Assembly: GCF_025642135.1 (NCBI RefSeq) | Contig: NZ_CP106793.1 | Span: 806,001 to 870,000, forward strand | Reading direction: 5' to 3' | Source of the DNA: Streptomyces cynarae | GTDB lineage: Bacteria; Actinomycetota; Actinomycetes; Streptomycetales; Streptomycetaceae | DNA length: 64,000 nucleotides | Shown: one piece after another, positions 18,816-27,981 of the stretch | Position numbering within the stretch: the first letter of the stretch is position 1 | Layout of the letters: each line of letters opens with the position of its first letter | Position numbers and translations under genes: made by a program | Notes under the pieces: generated by a model | Databases searched by the model: none | What the model saw: only the letters and a program-made list of their open reading frames with translations | What the model was told of the DNA's origin: nothing

Positions 18816-20194
18816 TCAGGCCGCGGTGCTCAGGTCCGGTACTCCGCGGTCCTCCGTGCGGAGCACCACCGCCGGGGTGGTCCGGCGTCGGCGCAGGGCG
18901 AAGCCCGCTCCGATCGTGCCCGCGATGATCACGCCGCCGACGACGAGGGCGCCGCGGGCTCCGGCCAGCTGCATGAGGAGGCCGAGCGCGGGCGGGCCGC
19001 CCAGGCCCCACGCCGTGCTGATGGTCCTCCACACGCCGAGCACGCGACCGCGCAGGTGGGGGGGCGGGTCGGTCTGCAGGACGGTGGTCCCGGCGGTGTC
19101 GGAGACGGACTCCACCACGGCCATCGGCAGAACCAGCACCAGCAGCACGGCGAGCGACGGCGAGAGGCCCGCCACGATCTGGAGGAGTCCGCCCACGGCG
19201 GCCAGCGTGCCCACCACCCGCACGGAGGGCCGGCGGAGCCGGGCACCGAGGACCGCACCGACGATGCCTCCGACGGCGAGGACGGTGGACACCGTGCCGA
19301 ACGCTCCGGCGCCGCCCGCGAGCGGGCCGGTGACGAGGACGGCCAGGGTGAGGCCGTAGTTGCGTCCGAAGATCGCGCTGATCCCGGTGACGCCCGCGAG
19401 GGCGACCAGCCGCGGGCGGCGCGCGAAGAACGCAAGGCCCTGCCGCACGGTCATGTCCCCGCCCGCGGGCCGGCTGCCGCGCTGGGCCGGGATGGCGGCG
19501 CACGCCGCGCGGGAGCCCGTACGGCGCCGGGTGCGGGGCGGAGGAAGGGGATGACGGCGGCGACGAACAGGAAGGAGACCCCGTTCGCGGTGTACGCGGC
19601 GGCCGTGCCGAAGAAGCCGACCGCCACGCCGGCGAGCGCCGTACCGACGAGCCGGCCCGCGCTGTGCACCAGTGAGCCCACGCCGATCGCGGAGGGGACG
19701 TCCTCCTCGCGGACGAGGTCGTTGCCCAGCAGCGCGCACGCGGGCCCGTCGACGGTGGCGATCAGGCCGGTGACGGCGGCCAGCACCATCAGCACGGGCA
19801 CGTCGAGCCGGCCGAGCGCGACGAGGACGGCCGTCGTGAAGGCGACGGCGCCGAGGAGCGCCTGGCTGACGGCGGCGGTCAGCTTCCTCGGCAAGCGGTC
19901 GACGGCGGCGCCGCCCGCGAGGCTCACAAGGAGGGCCGGGGCGGCCTGCACGGAGATCGACAGACCCGTGGCGGCGGCGGACCCGGTGATCTTCAGGACC
20001 AGCAGGTTCTGCACCGTGAGCTGCATCCAGGTGCCGGCGTTCGAGACGAAGTTCGCCAGGGACCACCAGCGCATGCTGCGGTACTTCAGGGATCTCCAGG
20101 GCGAGGAGGACTCGGCCGCCGGGGCGGCGTCCGGCGCGGAAGCAGCCGGTACGGGGGCATGAGGGGACGCGGAAGCGACAGGGGAAGAAGGCAC
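18816..20194 (-). CDS. Major facilitator superfamily transporter (frameshifted)
   Basis: About 459 residues after restoring one base, with roughly 10-12 membrane helices. The first half contains LANFVSNAGTWMQLTVQNLL and GGAAVDRLPRKL (the MFS loop between helices 2 and 3), typical of the EntS/MFS_3 type exporter group. The second half restarts as MTVRQGLAFFARRPRLVA. The frame change is at CCCC 19457-19460; one extra base links PRAG to DMTVRQG. It starts at GTG 20194. It lies downstream of the glycan operon on the opposite strand, so it may export something unrelated. Confidence 0.8.
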
Positions 20195-20558
20195 AGTGAT
20201 CTTCGGGGAGGGGTCCCGGGGGACTCACACGGAACATCGGCGGGAGCTCGGTACACCGGCTGCGCTGCGCGGTCGCTCCCCCGGATCTGGCGGGTGCCGT
20301 GCCGCCGGTGAGCCGCGGTGCGGGTCCCGGGAGGACGGCGTCGACCATCGTGGCAGACGGGACCGGCGAGTGGTCGTCGCGGGCTCCGGGAGGGGTGCCG
20401 AACACACACCAAGTCCCCAACCGTGTCGGGGACTTGATGCTCCTGTGTACTTGCTCACAGCATCCGTGGCCGCCCGCCGTGACGTCGGTTCTCCAGCTCC
20501 CCCTGGACGGCGTCTTCGGCGCGTCCCGCAGGTGCTGCGACAGGCCTGCTCGCCACTC
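20195..20558. other. Intergenic stretch with one hairpin, no gene supported
   Basis: Upstream region of the MFS gene and downstream region of the small gene at 20559-20729, both on the minus strand. Apart from the hairpin at 20410-20436 I see no coding signature. Confidence 0.45.
20410..20436 (-). terminator. Perfect 9-bp inverted repeat, probable terminator of the small gene
   Basis: CAAGTCCCC and GGGGACTTG flank a 9-base loop. On the minus strand it lies about 120 bases after the stop of the 56-residue gene and about 215 bases before the MFS start. Confidence 0.5.
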
Positions 20559-20729
20559 CTACCGCTCTTCGTAGTCCTCCCGCTGGATGCCCGCCTCCTC
20601 CATCGCCTCACGCATGGTGCGGCCGGACGGACCGGTGGGGGCGGACTTGCCGGCCTTCTCCTCCGCCGGTTCCATGACCACGTCGTCGGTGGACTCGGTC
20701 TTCTGCCGGTTCTCCTCGGGAACGGTCAT
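20559..20729 (-). CDS. Small charged hypothetical protein (56 residues)
   Basis: ATG 20729 opens a 56-residue frame rich in Glu, Lys and Thr: MTVPEENRQKTESTDDVVME, then a Gly/Ser linker, and a C-terminal helix with TMREAMEEAGIQREDYEER. Codons have strong G/C third positions, unlike a chance frame. No membrane segment or cysteine is present. It is divergent from cydA with 250 bases between. I do not recognise a function. Confidence 0.55.
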   Translation of the reverse strand: MTVPEENRQKTESTDDVVMEPAEEKAGKSAPTGPSGRTMREAMEEAGIQREDYEER

Positions 20730-20979
20730 CGCGACGATTCCTCACATACGCCTTTCGCTTCCTGAACGACGGCGAGTACCCGGCAGACCAGGCCGTGAAC
20801 AGCCTGAAGATCGGGAGCACACACGTGCGTGTCGCACGGCACATACGGCGGACCATGCCGCGAAGCTGACCTGGGCGGGACCGGTGCGCCACGACGCCCT
20901 GCTTCCCGTCCGGCATGTCCCGCGGCGCTGCGGGAACCCACGGGAACGCACGGTCCCGGCGTGAGAGAGGAAGTGTTCG

Positions 20980-22392
20980 ATGCAACCGATCGCCTCGGGG
21001 CCGCGAGCACTGGCCGCCACGGTCGTGCACCAAGGCGATCTCGACGCGGCCCGCGCCCAGATGGGCTTCTCCCTCGCCTGGCACATCGTGCTGGCCTGCC
21101 TCGGCGTGGGTCTGCCGCTGCTGACCTTGATCGTGGAGTGGCGGGGTGTGCGGACCGGGGACCCCTCGTACCGTCTCCTCGCCCGCCGCTGGGCCCGCGC
21201 CATGGGGGTGCTCTTCGCCGTCGGCGCGGTGTCCGGCACGATTCTCAGCTTCGAGATGGGCCTGCTGTGGCCCGGTCTGATGGGAACGTACGGCCAGGTG
21301 ATCGGCCTGCCCTTCGCCATGGAGGGGATCGCCTTCTTCATCGAGGCGATCTTCCTGGGCATCTACCTGTACGCGTGGGACCGGCTGTCGCCGCGCACCC
21401 ATCTGCTGACCGGTGTGCCGATCGTGGTCGCGGGTGTGGCGTCGGCGTTCTTCGTGGTGTGCGCCAACGCCTGGATGAACCAGCCGCGCGGCTTCACCCT
21501 GCGTGACGGCAAGGTGGTCCACGTCGACCCGTGGGCGGCCATGTTCAACCCGGCGACCCCGCCGCAGACCACGCACATGATCCTCGCGGCCCTGATGGTC
21601 GCGGCCTTCCTGACCTCCAGCGTGTACGCGGTGGCGCTGCTGCGCGGCCGCCGGGACCGCTACCACCGACTGGGCTTCACCGTCCCGCTGGTCCTGGGCG
21701 CGATCGTCACTCCTGTGCAGCTGTTCGTCGGGGACTGGGCGGCGCGTTTCATCGCCCACTACCAGCCGGTCAAGCTCGCCGCGATGGAGGGTGTCTACCG
21801 CACCGGTGACCACGTACCGCTGACCATCGCCGGCATCGCGGGCCCGCGCGGCCTGCGTTACGGGCTGCGGATCCCCGACGGGCTGTCGCTGCTGGTCGGC
21901 TACAGCCCGAACACGGTGATCAAGGGCCTCGAGGAGGTGCCGCCCGACCAGCGCCCCCCGGTCACCGGCGTGCACCTGGCCTTCGACCTGATGGTCGCCT
22001 GCGGCCTGTTCCTGCTCGCGGTGAGCGTGTGGCTGCTCGTGCTGGGGCTGCTCCGCAGGCGCCGTGGCGGCCCCTGGCTGGAGGGCGAGAGCCGACCGCT
22101 GCGCGCCTTCCTGGCGCTCGGCGTCCTGACCGGGCCGGCGGCGGTGGTCGCCCTCGAGTGCGGCTGGACCGTGACCGAGGAGGGGCGTCAGCCGTGGATC
22201 GTATGGGGGCTGCTGCGCGTCCACGACGCCGTGAACGTGGCCCCCGGGCTGATGGCCGGGCTGTGGCTGGTGGTCGTCGTCTACGCGCTGATGACCGTGG
22301 CCACGGTCTATGTGCTGCGCCGTCTGACCCGCGACCGGCCTGTTCCGCTCGCTCCCCAGGAGCACGACGTACGGGAGTACCCCGTTGTCTGA
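20980..22392 (+). CDS. cydA: Cytochrome bd ubiquinol oxidase subunit I
   Basis: 470 residues with about nine membrane helices. RAQMGFSLAWHIVLACLGVG carries the N-terminal heme-ligand His region, GLPFAMEGIAFFIEAIFLG holds acidic and heme-pocket residues, and VTEEGRQPWIVWGLLR contains the conserved GRQPW. CydA binds heme b558, b595 and d and oxidises quinol, reducing O2 to water at the cytoplasmic membrane with high oxygen affinity. The upstream 250 bases do not show a clear Rex-type palindrome. cydB follows 48 bases later. No cydCD exporter genes are present in the window. Confidence 0.95.
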   Translation: MQPIASGPRALAATVVHQGDLDAARAQMGFSLAWHIVLACLGVGLPLLTLIVEWRGVRTGDPSYRLLARRWARAMGVLFAVGAVSGTILSFEMGLLWPGLMGTYGQVIGLPFAMEGIAFFIEAIFLGIYLYAWDRLSPRTHLLTGVPIVVAGVASAFFVVCANAWMNQPRGFTLRDGKVVHVDPWAAMFNPATPPQTTHMILAALMVAAFLTSSVYAVALLRGRRDRYHRLGFTVPLVLGAIVTPVQLFVGDWAARFIAHYQPVKLAAMEGVYRTGDHVPLTIAGIAGPRGLRYGLRIPDGLSLLVGYSPNTVIKGLEEVPPDQRPPVTGVHLAFDLMVACGLFLLAVSVWLLVLGLLRRRRGGPWLEGESRPLRAFLALGVLTGPAAVVALECGWTVTEEGRQPWIVWGLLRVHDAVNVAPGLMAGLWLVVVVYALMTVATVYVLRRLTRDRPVPLAPQEHDVREYPVV

Positions 22393-22440
22393 CCGCTCGC
22401 CCTTGCTGTGTGCCCGCACCACCGTGACGGGGGGACGCTG

Positions 22441-23463
22441 ATGCTCGCCAACACGGCCCTGGCCGCCATGTGGGTCGGCCTGACCTGCTACGCCCTCTTC
22501 GGCGGAGCCGACTTCGGGGCGGGCCTGTGGGACCTGCTCGCCGGGGGCAGCGAGCGCGGCAGGCCGCCGCGGCGGCTCATCGAGCACAGTATCGGCCCGG
22601 TGTGGGAGACCAACCACGTGTGGCTGATCTTCGTCGTCGTCATGCTGTGGACGGGGTTCTCACCGGTGTTCGCGGCGGTGATGTCCACCCTCTACATCCC
22701 GCTGACCCTGACGGCTCTCGGAATCATCGCCCGGGGCGCCGCGTTCGCGTTCCGCAAGGTCAGCACGGAGGTGTGGCAGCAGCGACTGTTCGGCGGCTTC
22801 TTCGCGCTGTCCTCGGTGGTGACCCCCTACTTCCTCGGCTCGGTCGCCGGAGCCGTGGCCTCGGGGCGCGTTCCCCCCGGCCTGGCGAAGGGGAACCTGG
22901 TCACCGGCTGGCTCAATCCCACCTCCGCGCTGGGCGGCGTGCTGGCCGTACTGACCTGCGCGTTTCTGGCGGCCGTGTATCTGAGCGGGGATGCCGCGCG
23001 GACCGGGGAGGACGACCTGGCGGTCTACTTCCGGCACCGGGCCCTGGTCACGGGGGTGGTGACGGGTGTGGTGGCCCTGGCCGGGATCGCCGTCCTGCAC
23101 GCGGACGCGCCGCAGCTCTTCCACGGCCTGACGCACCGGGCGCTGCCCCTGGTGGTGGTCTCGGCGGTGCTCGGCGTGGTCAGCCTGGCCCTGCTGATGC
23201 GGGCGAGGCTGACGTCGGTGCGGGTCACGGCGGCCACGGCGGTCGCCGCGGTCCTGTGGAGCTGGGGGGTCGCCCAGTACCCCGCGATGCTTCCCCCGTC
23301 GGTCACCGTGCGTGACAGCGCCTCGCAGTCGTCCGTCCTGGGGGCGAGCCTCGCGGCCCTTGCGGCCGGTGCGCTGCTGCTCGTGCCGTCGCTGCTGTGG
23401 CTGTACTCGCTCTTCCAGCGCCGCCCCGCGCCCGCGACAGGGGACGGCGAGCGCGGCGCCTGA
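22441..23463 (+). CDS. cydB: Cytochrome bd ubiquinol oxidase subunit II
   Basis: 340 residues, about nine helices. LTCYALFGGADFGAGLWDLL, the signature N-terminus of CydB, is followed by GPVWETNHVWLIFVVVMLWTG. ATG 22441 is chosen because the conserved first helix begins there. A GTG 33 bases upstream gives an extension without family sequence. It forms the heterodimeric bd oxidase with the cydA product and is clearly cotranscribed. Confidence 0.95.
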   Translation: MLANTALAAMWVGLTCYALFGGADFGAGLWDLLAGGSERGRPPRRLIEHSIGPVWETNHVWLIFVVVMLWTGFSPVFAAVMSTLYIPLTLTALGIIARGAAFAFRKVSTEVWQQRLFGGFFALSSVVTPYFLGSVAGAVASGRVPPGLAKGNLVTGWLNPTSALGGVLAVLTCAFLAAVYLSGDAARTGEDDLAVYFRHRALVTGVVTGVVALAGIAVLHADAPQLFHGLTHRALPLVVVSAVLGVVSLALLMRARLTSVRVTAATAVAAVLWSWGVAQYPAMLPPSVTVRDSASQSSVLGASLAALAAGALLLVPSLLWLYSLFQRRPAPATGDGERGA

Positions 23464-23603
23464 GAGCCACTCCCCGGCCGTGGCGGCGCGCCGGGGATCG
23501 TGCGCCCGGCCTGCGCATGGCCCTGCCGGGCACCGGGTACTCGGGGGTCCGGCGCTTTTGGCGGCGCCGTGTCAACCGGAACGTCTCACCGCCTGGAGGA
23601 GCC

Positions 23604-23798
23604 ATGGCGGGTGTCAGCCCCACAGATCTGCAGAAAGCACTGTCCGGCGCGGAGTACCCGGCCGACACCGAGCAGCTCAAGAAGGTCGCCCGGGACAACC
23701 GCGCTCCCAAGGAGATCACCGAGCGCATCGATCACCTCGGAAAGAAGAAGTTCCAGAATCCGGCCGAGGTGAGCAAGGCGGTGTTCGAGAACGAGTGA
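23604..23798 (+). CDS. DUF2795 family small protein
   Basis: 64 residues: SPTDLQKALSGAEYPADT, then QLKKVARDNRAPKEI and NPAEVSKAVF. This is the usual DUF2795 helical domain with its L..A.Y P pattern. GGAGGAG lies five bases before ATG 23604. Proteins of this type are abundant, soluble and of unknown function. It ends 18 bases before the terminator hairpin. Confidence 0.85.
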   Translation: MAGVSPTDLQKALSGAEYPADTEQLKKVARDNRAPKEITERIDHLGKKKFQNPAEVSKAVFENE

Positions 23799-23816
23799 TC
23801 CGATCTCGGAGGTGCG

Positions 23817-23843
23817 GCGGCCGGGGCGAGATGCCCCGGCCGC
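23817..23843. terminator. Bidirectional terminator hairpin
   Basis: Perfect 11-bp arms GCGGCCGGGGC / GCCCCGGCCGC with loop GAGAT, placed between the convergent DUF2795 and GT2 genes. Confidence 0.8.
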
Positions 23844-23861
23844 GGTGCGTGCGGTCGCCGG

Positions 23862-24863
23862 TCAGCCGACGTACTTGCGGGCCGGGGAGGTCCGCCTCGC
23901 CTCCTCCAGGGCGACCAGGTGGGCCTCGAGGTCGGCGGGCACGGGATCGCGCTGTTTCAGGACCCAGGGAAGCCCCGCCGCCGCCCGGGCGAACGCGCGC
24001 AGGGACGCGTGGTCCCGCGGGACCGTGCGCATCAGGTACCAGGTGCGGCGCAGCGCGGACGGCCAGGGGCGGCGCAGCCAGGTGAACCAGAGGGTGTTGC
24101 GCAGTCCCAGGACGCGCCGTTCGGTGCTGTCCCGTACCTGGGAGGCGGCGTGATGGATGGTCAGTTCCGGTACATAGCTGAGCCAGTGGCCCCGGCGCAG
24201 CAGGTCGGTGGCGAGGAGTTCCTCCTCACCGCCCAGCCACAGTCCGGGGTGGAAGCCGCCCACGGCTCTGAAGGCGTCCACGCGCATCACGGTCGCGGCG
24301 GCGAGGAACGACCCCAGGGCGGGGCCGGGCAGCCAGTCGGGTCCCTTGAGGGGTGAGTCGCGCAGTTCGGCGACGACGGGGTCCTCCTCCCCCGACGGCT
24401 CGACCACGATGCGGGCCGTCACGGCCGCGAGCCGGGGATGGGCGTCGAGGAGGTCCGCGGCCCGCCCCAGGGATCCCGGTTCCCACCATGTGTCGTCGTC
24501 GCAGAACGCCACATAGGGCGTCCGTACGTGGCGCACCGCCAGGTTGCGGCCGACCGCTCCCAGGTTGTGTCCGGGGCACAGCAGCCGGACCTCGGGGAAG
24601 TGCCGGGTGACGGCGTCCGCGGTGCCGTCGGTGGATCCGTTGTCCGTGACGACGACCCGTGGCCGCTCGGGAAGGTCCCGCAGGGTCCGCAGGGTGCGCA
24701 GCAGTTCCGGCCGGCGGTCCCGGGTGATCACGACGACCGTGGTCCGGGGGTCGGGGCGGAGGTCGTCGCCGTGCGGGGTGCGGGTGTCGTTCCCGGGTGT
24801 CCTGGCGGGCACGTGAGAGGGGTCGTGGGGCATGTCCGCTCGTCCTCGGTCGTCGGTGCTCAT
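23862..24863 (-). CDS. Family 2 glycosyltransferase
   Basis: 333 residues. TTVVVITRDRRPELLRTLRTL starts the GT-A domain; RVVVTDNGSTDGTADAV and GAVGRNLAVRH follow, and YVAFCDDDTWW holds the metal-binding Asp run. GGFHPGLWLGGEEELLATDL is the ED motif region. About 30 disordered residues precede the domain, so ATG 24863 or ATG 24833 are both possible starts. ATG 24863 overlaps the upstream stop (ATGA). It is a paralogue of the next gene upstream and is the last gene of the reverse glycan operon. Confidence 0.88.
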   Translation of the reverse strand: MSTDDRGRADMPHDPSHVPARTPGNDTRTPHGDDLRPDPRTTVVVITRDRRPELLRTLRTLRDLPERPRVVVTDNGSTDGTADAVTRHFPEVRLLCPGHNLGAVGRNLAVRHVRTPYVAFCDDDTWWEPGSLGRAADLLDAHPRLAAVTARIVVEPSGEEDPVVAELRDSPLKGPDWLPGPALGSFLAAATVMRVDAFRAVGGFHPGLWLGGEEELLATDLLRRGHWLSYVPELTIHHAASQVRDSTERRVLGLRNTLWFTWLRRPWPSALRRTWYLMRTVPRDHASLRAFARAAAGLPWVLKQRDPVPADLEAHLVALEEARRTSPARKYVG

Positions 24864-25753
24864 GGGGTGGCCCGCTCCAGCAGGCGGACGGCGTGCTCGA
24901 TCCGGGCGGGCAGCGGTTCGCGGTCCCTGAGGGCCGCGGGGAGCCGGGCGATCGCGCCGCGCAGCGCCGCCGCGGCGTCGCGCTCGCCGCGGGCGGCCGC
25001 CGCGGCGAGGCGGGCGGTACGGCCCAGTGCCACCGTGACGGGCCGGCGGAGCCATGCGGTGAGCAGGGCGTTGCGCCGCTGGACCGCCGAGCGGCCGGGG
25101 CGTTCGCCGGGGTCCGGATGGTGATGGGCCGTCACCGACGGCACATAGCTGACGCCCCAGCCGCGGGCCGCGAGGTCGTAGGCCAGCAGGGTCTCCTCGC
25201 CCCCGAAGAAGAGCACCCGGTGGTAGCCGCCCGCTTCGAGGAAGGCGCGGCGGCGGACCACCGCCGCGCAGGCGAGGAAGCCGAGCACCGGGCGGCCCGG
25301 CAGGTCGGGATCGGGCGGCAGCGGCGAGTGCCCGAGGACGGAGTTCAGCGGGTCCTCGGCGGCGTCCGGACCGACCAGGGTGCGGGCGGCCAGCAGGCCG
25401 AGCCGGGGGTGGGCGTCGAGGACGTCCGCAGCGGTGTCCAGGGCGCCCGGCGCCCACCAGGAGTCGTCGTCGCTGAAGGCGACGTAGGGCGTGGCGGCGT
25501 GCCGTACCGCGAGGTTGCGGCCGAGCGCGCCGGTGTTGCGTCCGGCGGCCAGGACGCGCACGCCCAGTGGGTGGTCGCGCACGGCGGCCACGGTCGCGTC
25601 ACTGGAGCCGTTGTCCACGACGACGACGGGGGGCCGCTCGGGTAGGTCGGCCAGCCGGTCCAGGGTGCGCAGCACGCTGTCACGGCGGTCGCGGGTGATC
25701 ATGGCGACGGTGACACGGGAGGCGTGCCGCTCGGGCGCGTCGATGTCCTTCAC
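24860..25753 (-). CDS. Family 2 glycosyltransferase
   Basis: 297 residues. RVTVAMITRDRRDSVLRTLDRL, VVVVDNGSSDATVAAV, GALGRNLAVRH and YVAFSDDDSWW parallel the neighbouring gene almost block by block, so the pair arose by tandem duplication. The C-terminus is Ala/Arg-rich. GTG 25753 overlaps the TGA of the GT9 gene (GTGA). The donor sugar is unknown. Confidence 0.88.
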   Translation of the reverse strand: MKDIDAPERHASRVTVAMITRDRRDSVLRTLDRLADLPERPPVVVVDNGSSDATVAAVRDHPLGVRVLAAGRNTGALGRNLAVRHAATPYVAFSDDDSWWAPGALDTAADVLDAHPRLGLLAARTLVGPDAAEDPLNSVLGHSPLPPDPDLPGRPVLGFLACAAVVRRRAFLEAGGYHRVLFFGGEETLLAYDLAARGWGVSYVPSVTAHHHPDPGERPGRSAVQRRNALLTAWLRRPVTVALGRTARLAAAAARGERDAAAALRGAIARLPAALRDREPLPARIEHAVRLLERATP

Positions 25754-26717
25754 GCGCCCTCCTGGAGCAGCTTCTGCACTCCGCGCAGCACGTCGTGGGC
25801 CGTGACCCCGTTGAGGCCCGTGCGGGCGCCCGTCTCCGGGCGGGGACCGGTCTCGTCGCCGAGGAGCACACCGGGCACTCCGTGGGGCCCCCGGCGCGGA
25901 TCCACCGGAGAGCGGAGCGAGACGACGGGGGTGCCGGTGGCGGCGGCGAGCCGTGTGGGGGCGGTGCTGCCGGTGACGACGACGTCGGCGGCCCGCACCA
26001 CCCCGGCCAGGGTCCGCGCGTCCGTGCGGCCGCCGAGGTCCACGGCCGTGCCGCCGCTGACGTATCGGGTCAGGGCGGTCTCGTGCGGGCCGCCGGTGAC
26101 GACGACGCGATGGCCCGCGTCGGCGGCAGGGCGACCGCCTCCGCGCAACCGTCCGGGTCCCAGGCGCGGTTCGGCGTGCCGGCGCCGGGGTGGACCACCA
26201 GGTAGGGGCCGTCGCCGGTGATACCCGCGGTGTCGGGCGGAGGCACCACGCGCAGCCGTCCGTCGTCCCCGTCGCGGAGCGGGAAGCCCAGGCGGGCCGC
26301 CGTCTGAAGTGCCGCCTCGGCCTCGTGGTCGGAGCGGTCCTGCGGGCGCCGGGCCGGGCTGTCGATGTGGCCGACGGCTCCGACGCGGGGCACCCGGGCC
26401 GTGCGCAGCAGTTCCTCGACCGGCAGGGAACTCCGGTGCGACGGGGTGAGGTCGAGCGCCACGTCGTAGGAGCCCTCGCGCAGGCGCCGCAGCAGTCGGT
26501 CGGCGTCCGCCTCGGCCTCGCCCGGCGGGTGGGCGCCCTGCCGGGCGTCCTCCGCCACGAGGACCTCGTCGGCATGGGGCAGCAGCCGGGCGGCGGGGGC
26601 ACCACGGGCGCCGCACAGGACCGTCACATGGCCGGCCCGGGTGGCGACGGCTCGTACGGCGGGACCGGTCAGCAGGACGTCTCCGAAACCGCCGAGCCGC
26701 ACGACGATCGCCTTCAC
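25750..26717 (-). CDS. Family 9 glycosyltransferase (frameshifted)
   Basis: About 322 residues when one base is restored. KAIVVRLGGFGDVLLTGPAV matches the GT9 at 11719. TPSHRSSLPVEELLRTARV and YLVVHPGAGTPNRAWDPDGC lead up to a frame change near 26121-26128, then DAGHRVVVTGGPHETAL, VVVTGSTAPTRLAAATGTPV and the C-terminus follow. The last loop has SGSTAP-like residues where relatives have NTGPAH, so donor binding may differ. It starts at GTG 26717 overlapping the epimerase stop. It probably transfers an ADP-heptose-like sugar. Confidence 0.8.
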
Positions 26718-27736
26718 CGCGCCCCTCCCCCGTGCGCCACTTCTCCCGGGGCCCTGTCCGTGCAGGCGGCGATGGTCCGCTCGAGCCCTTCCTCCCAGGT
26801 CACCTTCGGTACCCAGCCGAGGAGTTCGCGGGCGAGAGTCGTGTCGGGCCGGCGCCGCGCGGGGTCGCCCGGCTCCCGGTCGACGAAGGCCAGGCGCGAT
26901 CCCGAGCCGGTGAGGGTGATCACCCGACGCGCGACCTCCTCGACGGTGGTCTCCTCGTCCCCGCCGATGTTGACGGGCCGCACGGATCGGCTGGCGGCGA
27001 CGCGCAGGATGCCGTCGACGGTGTCGTCGACGTAGCACAGGGAGCGGGTCTGGCTGCCGTCGCCCTCGATGGTGACCGGTTCCCCGGCCAGTGCCTGCCG
27101 GATGAAGGCGGGGATGGCCTGGCGACCGTCCGCCGGCATCCGGGGGCCATACGTGGTGAACACCCGCACGATTCCCGCGTCGGTGCCCCTAGCGCTCGCG
27201 TGGGCGGTGGTGAGCGCCTCGGCGAACCGCTTGGACTCGTCGTAGGCGCTGTGCGGTCCCACGGGGTCGACGTCGCCCCAGTAGTCCTCCCGCTGCGGGT
27301 GCACAGCCGGATCGCCGTAGACCTGGCAGGAGGAGCCCAGCAGAAAGCGGGCGCCGTCCCGGTCGGCGACGGCCAGCGCGTTGCGCGTGCCGAGGCCGCA
27401 GGCGGCGATCGTCTCCAGGGCCCGGCCCCGGGCGTCGGCGGGGGAGGCGGGACCGGCGAAGTGCAGCACCGCGTCATAGGGGCCGGCGAGGGCTTCGCGG
27501 CTCTCGGGCCGCGCGATGTCGCACTCCACGAACCGGAAGCCCGGCCGGCCGGTCAGATGGGCGATGTTGGCCACCGATCCCGACGCCAGGTCGTCCACGC
27601 AGTCGACGTCGATCCCGCTGTCCAGGAGGCGTTCGCACAGGTGGGAGCCGAGGAATCCGGCGCCTCCGGTCACCACCGCACGCCCCCAGAAGGGCCGGGC
27701 GGTCGGCAGGGGGGAGAACGTGGTCGTCGGCGTCAT
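26714..27736 (-). CDS. NAD-dependent nucleotide-sugar epimerase/decarboxylase (UXS-like)
   Basis: 340 residues; paralogue of the gene at 7193. GGAGFLGSHLCERL is the NAD loop, then GPASPADARGRALETI, SSCQVYGDPAVHPQREDYWG and YDESKRFAEALT with the catalytic Tyr/Lys. It is the first gene of the reverse operon; ATG 27736 is preceded by a GGAAGGA-type ribosome site on the minus strand. It should supply a nucleotide sugar to the three transferases after it. Confidence 0.85.
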   Translation of the reverse strand: MTPTTTFSPLPTARPFWGRAVVTGGAGFLGSHLCERLLDSGIDVDCVDDLASGSVANIAHLTGRPGFRFVECDIARPESREALAGPYDAVLHFAGPASPADARGRALETIAACGLGTRNALAVADRDGARFLLGSSCQVYGDPAVHPQREDYWGDVDPVGPHSAYDESKRFAEALTTAHASARGTDAGIVRVFTTYGPRMPADGRQAIPAFIRQALAGEPVTIEGDGSQTRSLCYVDDTVDGILRVAASRSVRPVNIGGDEETTVEEVARRVITLTGSGSRLAFVDREPGDPARRRPDTTLARELLGWVPKVTWEEGLERTIAACTDRAPGEVAHGGGAR

Positions 27737-27981
27737 CAGCACGTGGTCCTTCCGCCTTCCTTCCGCCGATGGGTGACGCACGCCCGTGCGCAGCGGCCGG
27801 TCGAGTGCCCCGGCGAGTCGTTTCCATGCTCGGGCCTGCGGTGAGGGCGTGCCACAGGGTGTGGCCACCGCACCGCCGACCGCTGGCGGCCACGGTGGCT
27901 CGTCGCGGCTCGTTCGGGTGAACCCGCGCGGCCGGACGGACCGCCCGGCATCCCCCGGGCCGAACGGGGTACTTCGCCGCC

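Noticed and set aside
18480..20162. Long + strand frame opposite the MFS gene
   Set aside because: It is the complement of a clear membrane protein; high GC keeps the antisense frame open.
20196..20765. + strand frame of 189 codons upstream of cydA
   Set aside because: No conserved sequence and it runs over the hairpin and the minus-strand small gene.
20730..20979. Rex-type operator upstream of cydA
   Set aside because: Only a half-site-like GTGAAC is seen near 20794; no complete palindrome.
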